The notes: generated from the sequence alone by a model not told the origin. A DNA stretch of 18,247 nucleotides from an uncultured Gemmatimonadota bacterium (GCA_946887295.1 CAMPKP010000061.1:1-18247); one strand, 5' to 3'. Positions 1 through 10,062 are shown, counted from the first letter of the stretch. Translations and numbers: made by a program.

Positions 1-1216
<1,216 letters not shown>

Positions 1217-1220
<4 letters not shown>

Positions 1221-4021
1221 GGGCGGGAGGACGCGTCGCGCGGCACGGCGGCCTTCGGCGCCGCGCCGTGGTGCGCGTGGTGCGGGGTGAGCGAGCGGCG
1301 GCCGGCGAGCATCCGGCCGATGGCCTCGGCGGGCAGCGCCCGCGAGAAGTGGTGTCCCTGGCCCAGGGGGCAGCCCAGCTCGATGAGCGCGGCGCGCTGC
1401 TCGGCCATCTCGATGCCCTCGGCCACGGTCTGGAGCCGGAGCGTGTCGCTGAGGCCGATGATCGCCCGGGCGAGGGCCGCGCGCTCGGCGCCGAGCGCCA
1501 CCTCCTCGACGAACGGCTTCGCGATCTTGAGGATGTCGATCGGGAAGCGCTGCAGGTAGCTGAGCGACGAGTATCCGGTGCCGAAGTCGTCGATCGCCAG
1601 CCGGACGCCGAGCTTCTTGAGGGCCTGGAGCCGCTCGAGGACGGCGTCGGTCTGCTGCATCAGCACGCTCTCGGTGATCTCGAGGATCACCGCCGACGGG
1701 TCCACGCCCGAGCTGGCGAGCGCGTCGCGGAGCGCGTCACCCATGCCGGGGCCCTGGAGCTGGCGGCCCGAGATGTTGACCGATACCGAGAGCGGGTTCT
1801 GCGGGTGCGCGAGGCGCCACGCCTGCACCTGCCGGCACGCCTCGTCCAGCACCCAGCTCCCCAGCTTCACGATCAGCCCGGTCTCCTCGGCCAGCGGGAT
1901 GAAGTGCTGCGGCAGGAGGTGGCCGTAGGTCTGGTGCTCCCAGCGGACCAGCGCCTCGACCCCGTAGATCGTGCCGGTGACGAGATGGACGATCGGCTGG
2001 TAGTGCAGCGTCAGCTCGCCGCCGTCGATCGCCTGGCGGAGCGCGGCCTCCATCTCCAGGCGGTGGCGCACGTCGGCGTACATCCGCGACTCGTACGTCT
2101 CCGAGCGGCCCTTGCCCCGGCGCTTGGCGGCGTACATCGCGACGTCGGCATTGCGGAGCAGGTCGTCTGCCGTGTCGCCCGGCGATGCGGTGGCGACGCC
2201 GATGCTCGCGGTCACCTGCACCTGGTTGCCGCTCAGGGTGAAGGGATGCCCCATCGCGGTCGCGAGCCGCTCCAGCAGCTCGCCCCGGCCGTCGGGGCCC
2301 ACGGCGTGCTCGATCAGGATGGCGAACTCGTCTCCGCCGAGCCGTGCCACGGTATCGGCCGCGCGGGCGCAGGAGAGGAACCGCTCCGCCGCGGCCACCA
2401 GGAGCCGGTCGCCCTCGGCGTGGCCCAGGCTGTCGTTCACCCGCTTGAAGTCGTCGAGGTCGAGGAAGAGCACCGTGATCGAGTGCGACTGGCGCTGCGC
2501 CAGCGCCAGGGCGTGGCTCACCCGGTCGCGGAACAGGGCGCGGTTGGCGAGGCCGGTGAGCGGGTCGTGGAACGCCTGGTGGGTGAGCTGCTCCTCCAGC
2601 CGCTTCCGCTCGCTCACGTCGCGGGTGTTGAGCACGATGCCGCGCACCGTCGGATCGCCGGTGAGATTCGTGGCCAGGATCTCGGCGCTGAGCCACGAGC
2701 CGTCCGGCTGGCGGAAGCGCCACTCGACCGGGCCGGTCACGCCCGGGGTGCGCCCCGCGTGCTCGAACAGGGTCGTGGCGCGGTCGCGGTCGTCGGGGTG
2801 GAGCAGGGAGACGACCGGCTTGTTCAGCATCTCCGAGGGGTCGTAGCCGAACACCCGGTTGGCCGACGGGCTCACGAACCGCATCGTGCCGTTGGCCCGG
2901 GTCACGATGATGACGTCCGAGGAGTGCTGGACCAGCGAGCGGAAGCGGGCCTCGTTCTGCCGCACCGCGGTCTCCGCCAGGAGCCGCACGTTCTCCCGCA
3001 CCGCGAGGAGCTGCCGCACCACCACCAGGAACGTCACCAGCAGCGCCCCGACGGCCAGGCCGCTCACCGGGTCGGTCCACGGCTCGATCACCGCGTGGAT
3101 CAGGAGGGCGTAGGTGGTCGCCACCGCCAGATACGGGAGCGGGCTGACCGGCTGGGTCCGCGGCCGGGGGACGGCGCCCGTCGTGGAGCGGGGCACCGGG
3201 CGGCGGTAGTACAGCTCCGCCCCCGCGATCAGCATCACGTAGCAGAGCAGGTAGGCGCCGTCGATGAGGCTCGCGCTCCGGCTGCCGCTCTCCAGCGATA
3301 CCAGGTTGAAGGTGAGGTCGGCCACGACGCTGATCAGGATCGCGCCGATCAGCACGCCGAAGGCGACCCGGTTCCCGTCGGTGGGGCGGCGCAGCAGCAC
3401 CGTGGTGACGCCGAGGAGCACCAGCATGCTCACCAGCGGGTAGGCGAAGGCGAGCAGCGTGATGATGCCGCTGCCGGTGCCCAGCTCGGCCGTGCGCCGG
3501 ACCGAGAAGTACCAGATCACGACCGCGCCGCCGACCAGGACCATGGCGGCGTCGATCCCGAACTTCCAGCGCTCGAGCCGGGTGCGGCGGGCCAGGGGGA
3601 ACGACAGCAGCGCGGCGAGGATCAGCAGGGAGTCGGAGAGGTAGAACACGTCGGCCCAGGAGATCGGCGGGTTCTCCTCCAGCACCATCAGGTACCAGGT
3701 CGAGATCGCGTTCCCGATGAAGACCATCGCCGAGCCGAGCGCCAGGAAGCGGAGGGCGCGGCGCACGCCCGGGTCGAGCACCGGCGACCGGGAGGCGAGC
3801 CCGGTCAGCGTCAGCACCGCGAGGTTGAGCGGCATGAACGCGACGTTGCTCACCAGGTTCTGAATGGTGGGCGTGCCCCAGTCGTTCCGCTCCCACACCA
3901 GGTATGCGATGGCGTAGAGGACGGTGGCGAACGTGGCGGTCAGCGCCGGTATTCGCCGGCGGGGCGCGTCAGCTGAAATGGCGAATCTCCGGGGCGGCTC
4001 GGCGCCATGCGCTAGAAGCAT
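1217..4021 (-). CDS. Membrane PAS-GGDEF-EAL cyclic-di-GMP turnover protein
   Basis: Probable bifunctional diguanylate cyclase/phosphodiesterase. Positions are counted from a TTG at 4033, which would give 938 residues. I place the start at the ATG at 4021, four codons in, but neither start has a clear ribosome site. The N-terminus (about 30-345) is a multi-helix membrane sensor of roughly nine segments that I cannot assign to a named family. A PAS domain follows at about 361-475 and a GGDEF domain at about 482-645, with GGDEF intact at 566-570. The inhibitory I-site RxxD (R557, D560) stands five residues before it. The EAL domain (about 660-910) keeps EALVRW (693-698), [19 protein letters not shown] and AEGIE, so both activities look possible. 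One deviation is LKIAKPF, where LKID is usual. The stop overlaps the chemoreceptor start by four bases, suggesting one transcript linking c-di-GMP and taxis. Confidence 0.95.
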
Positions 4022-4078
4022 GGCATTCTGCAATTTCGTGCAGCGCCCAAGCCTATTCGTAAGTGCAAACGGGACAGG

Positions 4079-4084
4079 ATTGTA
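4079..4084 (-). promoter_or_regulatory. Candidate -10 element upstream of the GGDEF/EAL gene
   Basis: The minus strand reads TACAAT here, about 58 bases before the ATG at 4021, in the 150-base gap after the BsuPI-like gene. A GC-only palindrome-rich stretch (CCGGCCGGCCGG) lies just upstream where a -35 would be, and no recognisable -35 hexamer is present. The match is to the sigma-70 consensus only, so this is weak. Confidence 0.25.
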
Positions 4085-4171
4085 GCTGCCGGCCGGCCGG
4101 GCCGGGAGCCCTGGGGGGAGGGGTTGGCAATGATAGTGCCGCGAACGGGGGAGGGTAAGGGTGTTCCGGGC

Positions 4172-4642
4172 TCACCGCCCGACGATGCGGAACCCCTCCG
4201 CCGGCGCCTCCATCGGCTCCCCCTCGGTGAGCAGGAGACCGCGCGCCGTATACTCCCCCGGCTCCGCCGGCCGCCCGCTCGAGGTCCGCTGATCCCACAC
4301 CGCCTCCAGCTCCAGCCGCTCGGCGGGCCCGAGCGTCCGGAGCTGGAGGATCGCCGGCACGATCTCGTTCTCCAGCCGCCGCCAGACGACCTCGCCGCCC
4401 TTGCGCGCGACGACGACGTCGAAGGTGGGCGTGCGTCCGCGCAGATACAGATCGACCGGCTCGCGGGTCCGGTTCTGCACCCGCAGCCTGATCGGCACCA
4501 GCCTGCCGGCCTTGATGCTGCGCGGCAGCACGAGCTCGAGACTCACGGAGTCGGGAGCGGTCTTCATGGCGACGCCCTCCGGGCCGGGCGCCCGCGCCAG
4601 GAGCGCGAGCGCGGCGAGCGCGACGGCGGCCGGAGCGCGCAT
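4172..4642 (-). CDS. Small exported BsuPI-like (intracellular proteinase inhibitor family) protein
   Basis: 156-residue protein resembling the BsuPI fold, a beta-sandwich first described as an inhibitor of a Bacillus intracellular subtilisin. The visible signature is TFDVVVARKGGEVVWR (about 73-88), then a LGPAERLELEAVWDQ strand pair (104-118) and PGEYTARGLLL (128-138). This matches the family order of FD-V, G-VW, PGE-L, WD and PG-Y. Residues 1-25 are alanine/leucine-rich with an Arg at position 2 and look like a signal peptide, so the protein is probably exported, unlike the founding member. It starts 22 bases after the stop of a serine protease gene on the same strand. That pairing makes a cognate inhibitor or chaperone plausible, but BsuPI-like domains also occur as general surface modules. 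The Shine-Dalgarno is weak. Confidence 0.8.
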   Translation of the reverse strand: MRAPAAVALAALALLARAPGPEGVAMKTAPDSVSLELVLPRSIKAGRLVPIRLRVQNRTREPVDLYLRGRTPTFDVVVARKGGEVVWRRLENEIVPAILQLRTLGPAERLELEAVWDQRTSSGRPAEPGEYTARGLLLTEGEPMEAPAEGFRIVGR

Positions 4643-4664
4643 GTGAGCCGGTGCCCGTGACGCG

Positions 4665-5729
4665 TCAGTTCGTGGCCGTCAGCGCGCCCAGCTCGTCCCG
4701 GATCTGCTTGAGCGGGCTGAACACGAACGTCCTGTTGTCCGCGCTGCCTCCCCACAGGATCCCGAGCAGCCTGACGTTGTTGCCGCTGATGATCTGGAAC
4801 ACGTTCGAGCCGCTGTCGCCGGCGTCCACCACCTCGGCGCCGCCGGGATCCTGCACGAACGACTGGCAGAGCTGGGTGATGTTGGTGCCGGTGACGTTCA
4901 CGTTGACGCAGGTGCGGGTGATCCTCCCGCGGGTCCAGCCGGTGGTCCGGCCGATCTTGTTGACGACGGCCCCGAGGGGAAATCTCGTGGTCGTGTTGTC
5001 CTGCGCCGTGATCGTGAGCGTGCCCGTCACCCTGACGCTCCCGTTGTTCGGCCCGGAGGTCCTGGAGATCGCGCCCCGGTCGGAGGTCACGCCCGCCCGG
5101 TAGCGGGCCCGGGATGCGTCGCTGTACCGGCACCGGCGGCCCGCGGGGCACGCGCCGCCCTGGAAATACTGCGGGTCCGCGACCTCGACCGCGATCACCG
5201 TCGGATCCTTGGTGCGGGTCGGCTGGAAGTACTGGGTGCCTTCCACCCCGCCCTGGGTCGCGGTGCAGTGCGAGTTGGTGACGAAGGAGCGCTGCGAGCC
5301 CCGACTCGCGTTGAAGCCGAGCGTGCAGAGGAACTGGGTGAAGTTGATCTGCGTGCCGCCGGTGGTGGGGCGGCCCCTGCCGCGCAGGGTGGCGACCTGG
5401 TGGATCGGCGGCGTCACCTCGACGGCGACGGCCGCGCCGGGAATACGCAGCCGCGCCATCGCGTCGCGCACCCGGGGGATCGCCGCCGCGTTCTCCACCC
5501 CGATGACCAGCCGGCTGTTGGCCTCGTCCTTGTCGGAGAAGACCGTGCCGGGAAGGGCGAGGACCGCGGGCGAGGACATCGCGAACCAGCTCTGGAGCGA
5601 GTCCTGCCTGCCGAGCTGGGACCAGCCGGACTGATCGGAGGGACCTGCGGGCTCGTTCGATTCGGCGCAGGCGCCCAGTAACGCGGAGGCCGCCAGCACG
5701 GGGGTCAGTGCAGAGTGCTTGAAACGCAT
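4665..5729 (-). CDS. Trypsin-like (S1-type) serine protease lipoprotein
   Basis: Probable cell-surface or periplasmic serine endopeptidase of 354 residues. The ATG at 5729 was chosen because GGAG stands 8 bases upstream and it gives a clean lipoprotein signal (MRFKHSALTPVLAASALLGAC, Cys21). An ATG two codons upstream (5735) and further in-frame codons up to 5768 are alternatives. Residues about 60-115 (NSRLVIGVEN ... VAVEVTPPIH) resemble an N-terminal pro-region. In the catalytic part, His154 lies in VTNSHC and Ser306 in VDAGDSGS, the S1 hallmark. Asp204 in RYSDAS is my candidate for the acid. C135/C155 match the disulfide around the catalytic His, and C194/C200 and C274/C288 are probably further pairs. 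The gene follows the kinase gene by 91 bases and precedes the BsuPI-like gene by 22. The target is unknown. Confidence 0.88.
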   Translation of the reverse strand: MRFKHSALTPVLAASALLGACAESNEPAGPSDQSGWSQLGRQDSLQSWFAMSSPAVLALPGTVFSDKDEANSRLVIGVENAAAIPRVRDAMARLRIPGAAVAVEVTPPIHQVATLRGRGRPTTGGTQINFTQFLCTLGFNASRGSQRSFVTNSHCTATQGGVEGTQYFQPTRTKDPTVIAVEVADPQYFQGGACPAGRRCRYSDASRARYRAGVTSDRGAISRTSGPNNGSVRVTGTLTITAQDNTTTRFPLGAVVNKIGRTTGWTRGRITRTCVNVNVTGTNITQLCQSFVQDPGGAEVVDAGDSGSNVFQIISGNNVRLLGILWGGSADNRTFVFSPLKQIRDELGALTATN

Positions 5730-5820
5730 ATTCATGACTCCAGCCGGAGTGTGTCGGGAGATGGGCACGGATTGGCAATCTCTCCACCAGGCCGGACGAC
5801 CGACAGTCCCGGTTTGGCCG

Positions 5821-8454
5821 CTACTTCCCTCCCTCCGCCGTCAACTGCTGAAACCGTGGCAGCTTCCGCAGCGGCGCGAAGGTCGGATCCACCCCCAGCC
5901 ACCCGGGCGACAGAAAGTACGGGGTCTCCAGCAGCGGCTCCAGCAGGTCCATCGCCTTCTGGGGCTCGCCGGTGAGGATGTAGATCCTGACCAGCTGGTG
6001 CTGGAGGTAGGCACCGGTGTAGGCGTCCTTCGAGATCGGCAGCAGCGACACGCCCCGCTGGCCCTCCTGGATCGCCTCCTTCTTCCGGCCCGCGTAGGCC
6101 AGGGCGAGGCCCAGCAGGACCCGGCGCTGGGCGTCATCGGGGGTGTTCGCCAGGACGTCGCCGGAGGCGCGGACGGCGGAGTCGCCATAGGCCCGCGCGC
6201 GGCGGGTGTCGCCCCGGTAGCCGTAGGTCTGCGCCTTGGAGATCGCCCAGGCGAAGCGGTCGCCGGCGAAGGCCGACGGGGCCAGCCGGAGGACCAGCTT
6301 CTGCTGCTCGTCGTCCAGCACCCAGGCCATGTCCCAGTAGTTGGCGATCTGGGCGACCAGCTCGGTCGGGTCCACTTCGGCGGGCACCGAGCGGAGCACG
6401 GCCCGGGCGCCCGGGAGATCGCCCTTGCCGAGCAGCGCCATCGCCTGGTGCTGGTGGATCGAGATGCTGGTCGGCGCGAGCTTGATGCCCCGATCGCCGG
6501 CGACGATGGCCTCGTCGTACCGCCGCAGCCAGATGTAGCTCCGGGCCAGTCGGCTGACCACCTGGGGCGAGCGTGGATCGAGGACCTCGGCCTGCTTCAG
6601 GAAGTCGAGCGCGTTCTCCCATCGCCCCAGGCTCTGCTCCGACAGCGCCGCGGCCGAGGCCAGCTCGGCGTTGTTGGGGTCCGCGCGGCGCCCCAGGGCG
6701 AACTGCTCCAGGGCCTTGGCGTACTCCCCGGTGACGAAGTCGTAGTACGAGCCGAGCGCCAGCCTGGGCTCCGCGGCGTCGGGCGCCAGGGCGAGCGCGC
6801 GCTCGGCCGCCGTCCGCGCCCGCGCCGCCGACTCGGGGGTGGGGATGCCGTTGACGTAGCGGCTGGAATAGACCTGCGAGAGCCGGGCCCAGGCCTGGAA
6901 GAAGCTCGAGTCCAGCGCGATGGCGCGCTCGTAGGCCACGGTGGCCCGCTCGAGCGCGGTCGGCTCGACCTCGTTCATCCGCCCGGAGGCGTCCTCGCCC
7001 CGGAGGAAGGCGTCGTACGCGGTGAGGCTGCGGGTCGGCCGGACCTCGAGCCGGGCCCGCTCCGGCGCGCCGAGCGCGACGTTCAGGGCCTGCGCCACCT
7101 TCCCCGCGATCTCGCCCTGCACCTGGAACACGTCGGAGAGCACCGCATCGAACGGCTGCTGCCAGCGGGTGCTGGAGGTGGCGACCTCGATCAGCTCGGG
7201 GCTCACCCGCACCCGGCTCTGGGTGCTGTCGGCCTTCTCCCAGCGCACCTTTCCGACCAGCAGGTAATCGACGCCCAGCTCCCGGCCGATCTCGCGGAAG
7301 CTCTTGGTCGTGCCCTTGTACTCGGCCGCGCTCCGGTGGGCGATGACCTGGAGTCCCTGGAGCGTAGCGAGCTTGCCGCGGACCTCGTCGGTCATGCCGT
7401 CCGCGAAGTAGCCGTCGGCCGAGTCGCCGAGGTTGTCGAAGGGGAGGACGGCGAGACGCCTGGTGCCGGCGACGGCCGTGGCGGCCGGCTCGGCGGAGTG
7501 TCGCCGGAGCCAGCCGAACAGCACGCCGAGGCCCAGGAGGAAGCCGAGTCCGAGGAGCGCGACCGAGCGATAGCGGTGCGGCCGCCTGGCGGCGGGCACG
7601 ACCGCCGTCGGCTCGGCCGCGGCCAGGGCCCGGCCGAACTTGAGCGCCGAGGAGAACCGGTCGGCCGGCGACTTCGACAGCGCCTTGGCCACGGCCTTCT
7701 CGACGTTCTCCGGCACCGTCTCCCGGACGGCTCGCAGCGGACGGGGCGTCTCGGTGAACCGCCGGGCGATCGCCGCCTGGGGCGTGGGCCCGGTGAACGG
7801 CGGCTCGCCGGCGAGCATCTCGTAGAGCACGCAGGCGAGCGAGTAGACGTCGCTCCGGGCGTCGAGGGAGCGGGCGCCGGCGGCCTGCTCGGGGCTCATG
7901 TAGGCCGGGGTGCCCAGCGTGGTCCCGGTCTCCGTCAGGCGCTGCGTGTCGCTCTCGTCGCCGGCGAGCGCGCGGGCGATGCCGAAGTCGGCGACGAGGG
8001 CGTGCCCGTCGCCGGTGAGCAGAACGTTCTCCGGCTTGACGTCGCGGTGAATCACCCCCTGGCGGTGCGCGTAGTCGAGCGCGTCGGCGGCCTCACGGGT
8101 GATGCGGACCGCGTCCTCGATCGAGAGCTGCTTTTCGCGCTCCAGCCGGTCGCGGAGCGACTCGCCCTCGACGAACGGCATGGTGAACCAGAGCTGGCCG
8201 GCCGACTCGCCCGAGTCGAGCACGGTCAGGATGTGGGGGTGCTGGAGCCGGGCGGCGAGCTTGATCTCGCGGAGGAAGCGCTCGGGGCCGAGGCTGCGGG
8301 CGAGCTCGGGGTGGAGCACCTTGATGGCGACCGGGCGGTCGTGGCGGAGGTCCTGCGCGAGGTAGACGACCGCCATGCCGCCGCGGCCGAGCTCGCGGAC
8401 GAGGCGGTAGCGGTCGGAGAGGGCGTCGCGCAGTGGGTCCGGCGGATCGCCCAT
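5821..8454 (-). CDS. Membrane Ser/Thr protein kinase with TolB-like domain and TPR repeats
   Basis: 877-residue receptor-type kinase. The ATG at 8454 has GGAG 8 bases upstream and begins just before the kinase domain. An upstream in-frame codon at 8517 would add 21 poor residues. The kinase domain spans about 16-275, with glycine loop GRGGMAVVY (23-31), Lys45 in VAIKV, HRDVKPEN (136-143) and DFG (157-159). All catalytic residues are intact, and an activation segment ends in GTPAYMSPEQ. A proline/arginine linker leads to one membrane helix (about 298-316). A TolB-like domain follows (about 333-460, starting LAVLPFDN and containing YFADGMTDEV), then TPR-type repeats to the end (about 505-870). 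The topology puts the TPRs outside, where they could bind proteins or peptides. This kinase/TolB/TPR arrangement is common in Gemmatimonadota. The neighbouring protease pair downstream may be functionally linked. Confidence 0.95.
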   Translation of the reverse strand: MGDPPDPLRDALSDRYRLVRELGRGGMAVVYLAQDLRHDRPVAIKVLHPELARSLGPERFLREIKLAARLQHPHILTVLDSGESAGQLWFTMPFVEGESLRDRLEREKQLSIEDAVRITREAADALDYAHRQGVIHRDVKPENVLLTGDGHALVADFGIARALAGDESDTQRLTETGTTLGTPAYMSPEQAAGARSLDARSDVYSLACVLYEMLAGEPPFTGPTPQAAIARRFTETPRPLRAVRETVPENVEKAVAKALSKSPADRFSSALKFGRALAAAEPTAVVPAARRPHRYRSVALLGLGFLLGLGVLFGWLRRHSAEPAATAVAGTRRLAVLPFDNLGDSADGYFADGMTDEVRGKLATLQGLQVIAHRSAAEYKGTTKSFREIGRELGVDYLLVGKVRWEKADSTQSRVRVSPELIEVATSSTRWQQPFDAVLSDVFQVQGEIAGKVAQALNVALGAPERARLEVRPTRSLTAYDAFLRGEDASGRMNEVEPTALERATVAYERAIALDSSFFQAWARLSQVYSSRYVNGIPTPESAARARTAAERALALAPDAAEPRLALGSYYDFVTGEYAKALEQFALGRRADPNNAELASAAALSEQSLGRWENALDFLKQAEVLDPRSPQVVSRLARSYIWLRRYDEAIVAGDRGIKLAPTSISIHQHQAMALLGKGDLPGARAVLRSVPAEVDPTELVAQIANYWDMAWVLDDEQQKLVLRLAPSAFAGDRFAWAISKAQTYGYRGDTRRARAYGDSAVRASGDVLANTPDDAQRRVLLGLALAYAGRKKEAIQEGQRGVSLLPISKDAYTGAYLQHQLVRIYILTGEPQKAMDLLEPLLETPYFLSPGWLGVDPTFAPLRKLPRFQQLTAEGGK

Positions 8455-8924
8455 GCGGCGGGCTCCGGGTGTCGGCGTGGAATTGTGCGGGTGGTGTCGT
8501 AAGTAAACGGGGGGCACCGGGGTGCGCCAGCAGGTCCAGGCCGCGAGGCGCTACACTCGGCTTCCTCGCGAGCAGCGCCGGCGATGCGCCCGGCAGCCTC
8601 CGGTCGAGGAATCAGTCGTTCACTCTTGACAAATGGCCCATCCGTTACGAGACTCGTTCCGGCGCGAGCACTCAAAGACCATGAGATGACGTCACCGCGG
8701 CGTTCATTCCTTCGCGTCCTGATCCACCACTTTCCGCTAGTCTCAGCGGACTCGTAGCACACCACACATCAGACGGATCGGGCAGAACCCCTGCCTGCTC
8801 CCACCCGCGTCAGGACTCATCAACGATGAGCCGCCGCTCCGGCCCTGCCGAGCGCTGGCTTCTCGCCTGCCGCAACCAGTGTGAACCCGGATCCCTGCGT
8901 TCCGGTCAGAGGAGAAGCTCGTCC
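8455..8924. other. 470-base divergent intergenic region
   Basis: It separates the kinase start (minus) from the plus-strand lipoprotein start, so it should hold both promoters. A TTGACA lies at 8626-8631 on the plus strand, but no -10 occurs at a proper spacing. A TGACGTCA palindrome is at 8687-8694. Short inverted repeats are at 8733-8750 (TCCGCT/AGCGGA, 6-base loop), 8781-8795 (GGCAG/CTGCC) and 8816-8830 (CTCATC-AAC-GATGAG). The last two lie within the presumed leader of the plus-strand gene. I see no convincing gene or RNA here. Reading frames crossing it are out-of-frame continuations of neighbouring genes. Confidence 0.6.
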
Positions 8925-9944
8925 ATGCACTACATCATCGCGCTGGGATGCCACCGCGTGCTGCGCCTGCGATCGCTTCGTGCCTTCGCTCTCGGCATCG
9001 CCCTCGTCGGGTGTGACGCCACGAAGCCGCTCGACCCCGAAAGCGCCGTCGTCCCCGACGCCGCCGTCCCCGACGAGGCCGTCCTCGACGAAACCGTCCC
9101 CGAAGACCCCGTCCTCGACGCCGCCTCCGACGAGGTGGCGATCGCGCCGGTCGAGGAGCTCGACGCCACCGCCGCGGCCACCCGCCAGCGGCGCGGCATC
9201 GTCTTCGGCATGACCGCCCAGCCGGTCTCGGCCATCGGCGACGTGTACAGCGGCGGCAAGATGACCGTGACCCCCGAGCAGATGCTCAAGACGCTCTCGG
9301 CCGTCCGGGCGCGCGGGGGCAGGGTCGTCGTGATGCTCGCCGGCCACCCCCGCTACTACAAGGATGGCGGCCGCTTCAGCTTCAACAAGTGGAAGGCGCG
9401 GGTCGACCGGTTCCGGCGGGTCAACTTCGACAGCTACATCAACGACGGCACGATCATCGGCCACTACCTCATCGACGAGCCCCAGGACAGGTCCAACTGG
9501 CGCGGCACGACGGTCTCCCCGTCCACCGTGGACGCGATGGCCAAGTACAGCAAGCAGCGCTGGCCCAGGATGGCGACCATCGTCCGGACCCATCCCAGCT
9601 TCTTCAGGAGCAAGCCCCGATACGTGGATGCGGCGTGGGCCCAGTACCTGGCCCGGCGCGGGTCGGCGCAGAGCTACATCCGCCAGGCCGTCTCGGACGC
9701 CCAGCGGCGCGACCTCGCGCTCGTGGTCGGATTGAACGTCGTGCACGGAGGAACGCCCAACGGCACCCGGATGACCCCGCGCGAGGTCGAGGCCTTCGGC
9801 TCGGCGCTCCTCAGCAGCTCGTATCCCTGCGCGTTCGTGAGCTGGAAGCATGGGAGCCACCTGGCCGGCAGCAGCATGAAGAGCGCGATGAAGACGCTCC
9901 GAAGGAAGGCGGAGAGCCGCGCCCAGAAGAGCTGCAGGAGCTAG
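8925..9944 (+). CDS. Uncharacterised lipoprotein with barrel-like domain (paralogue of 12203-13141)
   Basis: 339-residue exported protein of unknown function. The ATG at 8925 was chosen over an in-frame ATG at 8826 because AGAGGAGA lies about 10 bases upstream and the product then begins with a lipoprotein signal ending LVGC (Cys30). Residues 35-80 are an acidic linker of repeated V-P/L-D/E-x-x pentapeptides. The domain at about 91-310 has alternating strands and helices. Marked features are GGRVVVMLAG (131-140), IIGHYLIDEP (177-186), DAAWAQY (235-241) and LALVVGLNV (264-272). The YLxDEP strand end resembles TIM-barrel glycosidase-like proteins, with Asp184/Glu185 as possible catalytic acids. 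It aligns over its whole domain with the secreted protein encoded at 12203-13141. Two hairpins follow the stop. A carbohydrate-active role is inference only. Confidence 0.85.
   Translation: MHYIIALGCHRVLRLRSLRAFALGIALVGCDATKPLDPESAVVPDAAVPDEAVLDETVPEDPVLDAASDEVAIAPVEELDATAAATRQRRGIVFGMTAQPVSAIGDVYSGGKMTVTPEQMLKTLSAVRARGGRVVVMLAGHPRYYKDGGRFSFNKWKARVDRFRRVNFDSYINDGTIIGHYLIDEPQDRSNWRGTTVSPSTVDAMAKYSKQRWPRMATIVRTHPSFFRSKPRYVDAAWAQYLARRGSAQSYIRQAVSDAQRRDLALVVGLNVVHGGTPNGTRMTPREVEAFGSALLSSSYPCAFVSWKHGSHLAGSSMKSAMKTLRRKAESRAQKSCRS
9051..9125 (+). repeat. Five tandem 15-base units encoding an acidic linker
   Basis: Five consecutive 15-base units begin GTCC(C/T)CGA and encode VPDAA, VPDEA, VLDET, VPEDP and VLDAA. 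A degenerate sixth (SDEVA) follows to 9140. The period is in frame, so copy-number change would lengthen or shorten the linker between the lipid anchor and the folded domain without breaking the gene. Confidence 0.85.
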
Positions 9945-10012
9945 CTCCCGCCGCCCGGAGCCTCGGCCCCCATCTGCCGCAGGACCTGCTGGAATCTCGG
10001 GTCCTGCCGCAG
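9941..10012 (-). pseudogene. Remnant of a TPR kinase/regulator C-terminus
   Basis: The minus strand reads LRQDPRFQQVLRQMGAEAPG followed by three more residues and a TAG. This matches the typical C-terminal end of TolB/TPR kinases and regulators (PRFQ-LLR-MG pattern) and resembles the end of the kinase in this window (LRKLPRFQQLTAEGG). The frame is closed by a TAA at 10046-10048, and the copper oxidase gene begins at 10054, so only about 23 codons survive. It probably marks a deleted gene. The TAG shares CTAG with the plus-strand stop at 9942-9944. Confidence 0.5.
9974..10012. terminator. Hairpin between convergent genes, first of two
   Basis: A 13-base stem with one mismatch (9974-9986 with 10000-10012) and a 13-base loop lies 30 bases after the plus-strand lipoprotein stop. 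No T-tract follows, so intrinsic termination is uncertain. The arms also fall inside the gene remnant, where both encode LRQ, so the symmetry could be incidental. Confidence 0.4.
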
Positions 10013-10029
10013 CGCGGGTGAGCCGGATT

Positions 10030-10062
10030 GGGCCGTAGCCGCCCGTTAGCGGGCTACGGCCC
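10030..10062. terminator. Hairpin overlapping the copper oxidase stop codon, second of two
   Basis: GGGCCGTAGCC (10030-10040) pairs perfectly with GGCTACGGCCC (10052-10062) across an 11-base loop. It covers the TAG of the minus-strand oxidase gene (10054-10056) and lies between convergent genes, so it may act in both directions. There is no T-run on either side. Confidence 0.5.

Noticed and set aside
1268..3976. 902-codon plus-strand open frame opposite the GGDEF/EAL gene
   Set aside because: No domain signature. The minus strand carries intact PAS, GGDEF and EAL motifs.
5719..8502. 927-codon plus-strand open frame opposite the kinase
   Set aside because: Antisense shadow of a well-supported kinase gene, with Arg/Gly/Leu-biased composition.
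8626..8651. TTGACA as a sigma-70 -35 box for the plus-strand lipoprotein gene
   Set aside because: The nearest -10-like bases are only about 13-14 bases away and match poorly, and no TATAAT-like sequence occurs at 16-18 bases.
8687..8694. TGACGTCA palindrome
   Set aside because: A single 8-base palindrome with no second copy and no known regulator link. It could occur by chance.
8226..8765. Minus-strand frame reaching from the kinase gene into the divergent region
   Set aside because: Out-of-frame with the kinase and its C-terminal part is a shifted reading of the kinase domain. The upstream portion has no recognisable content.
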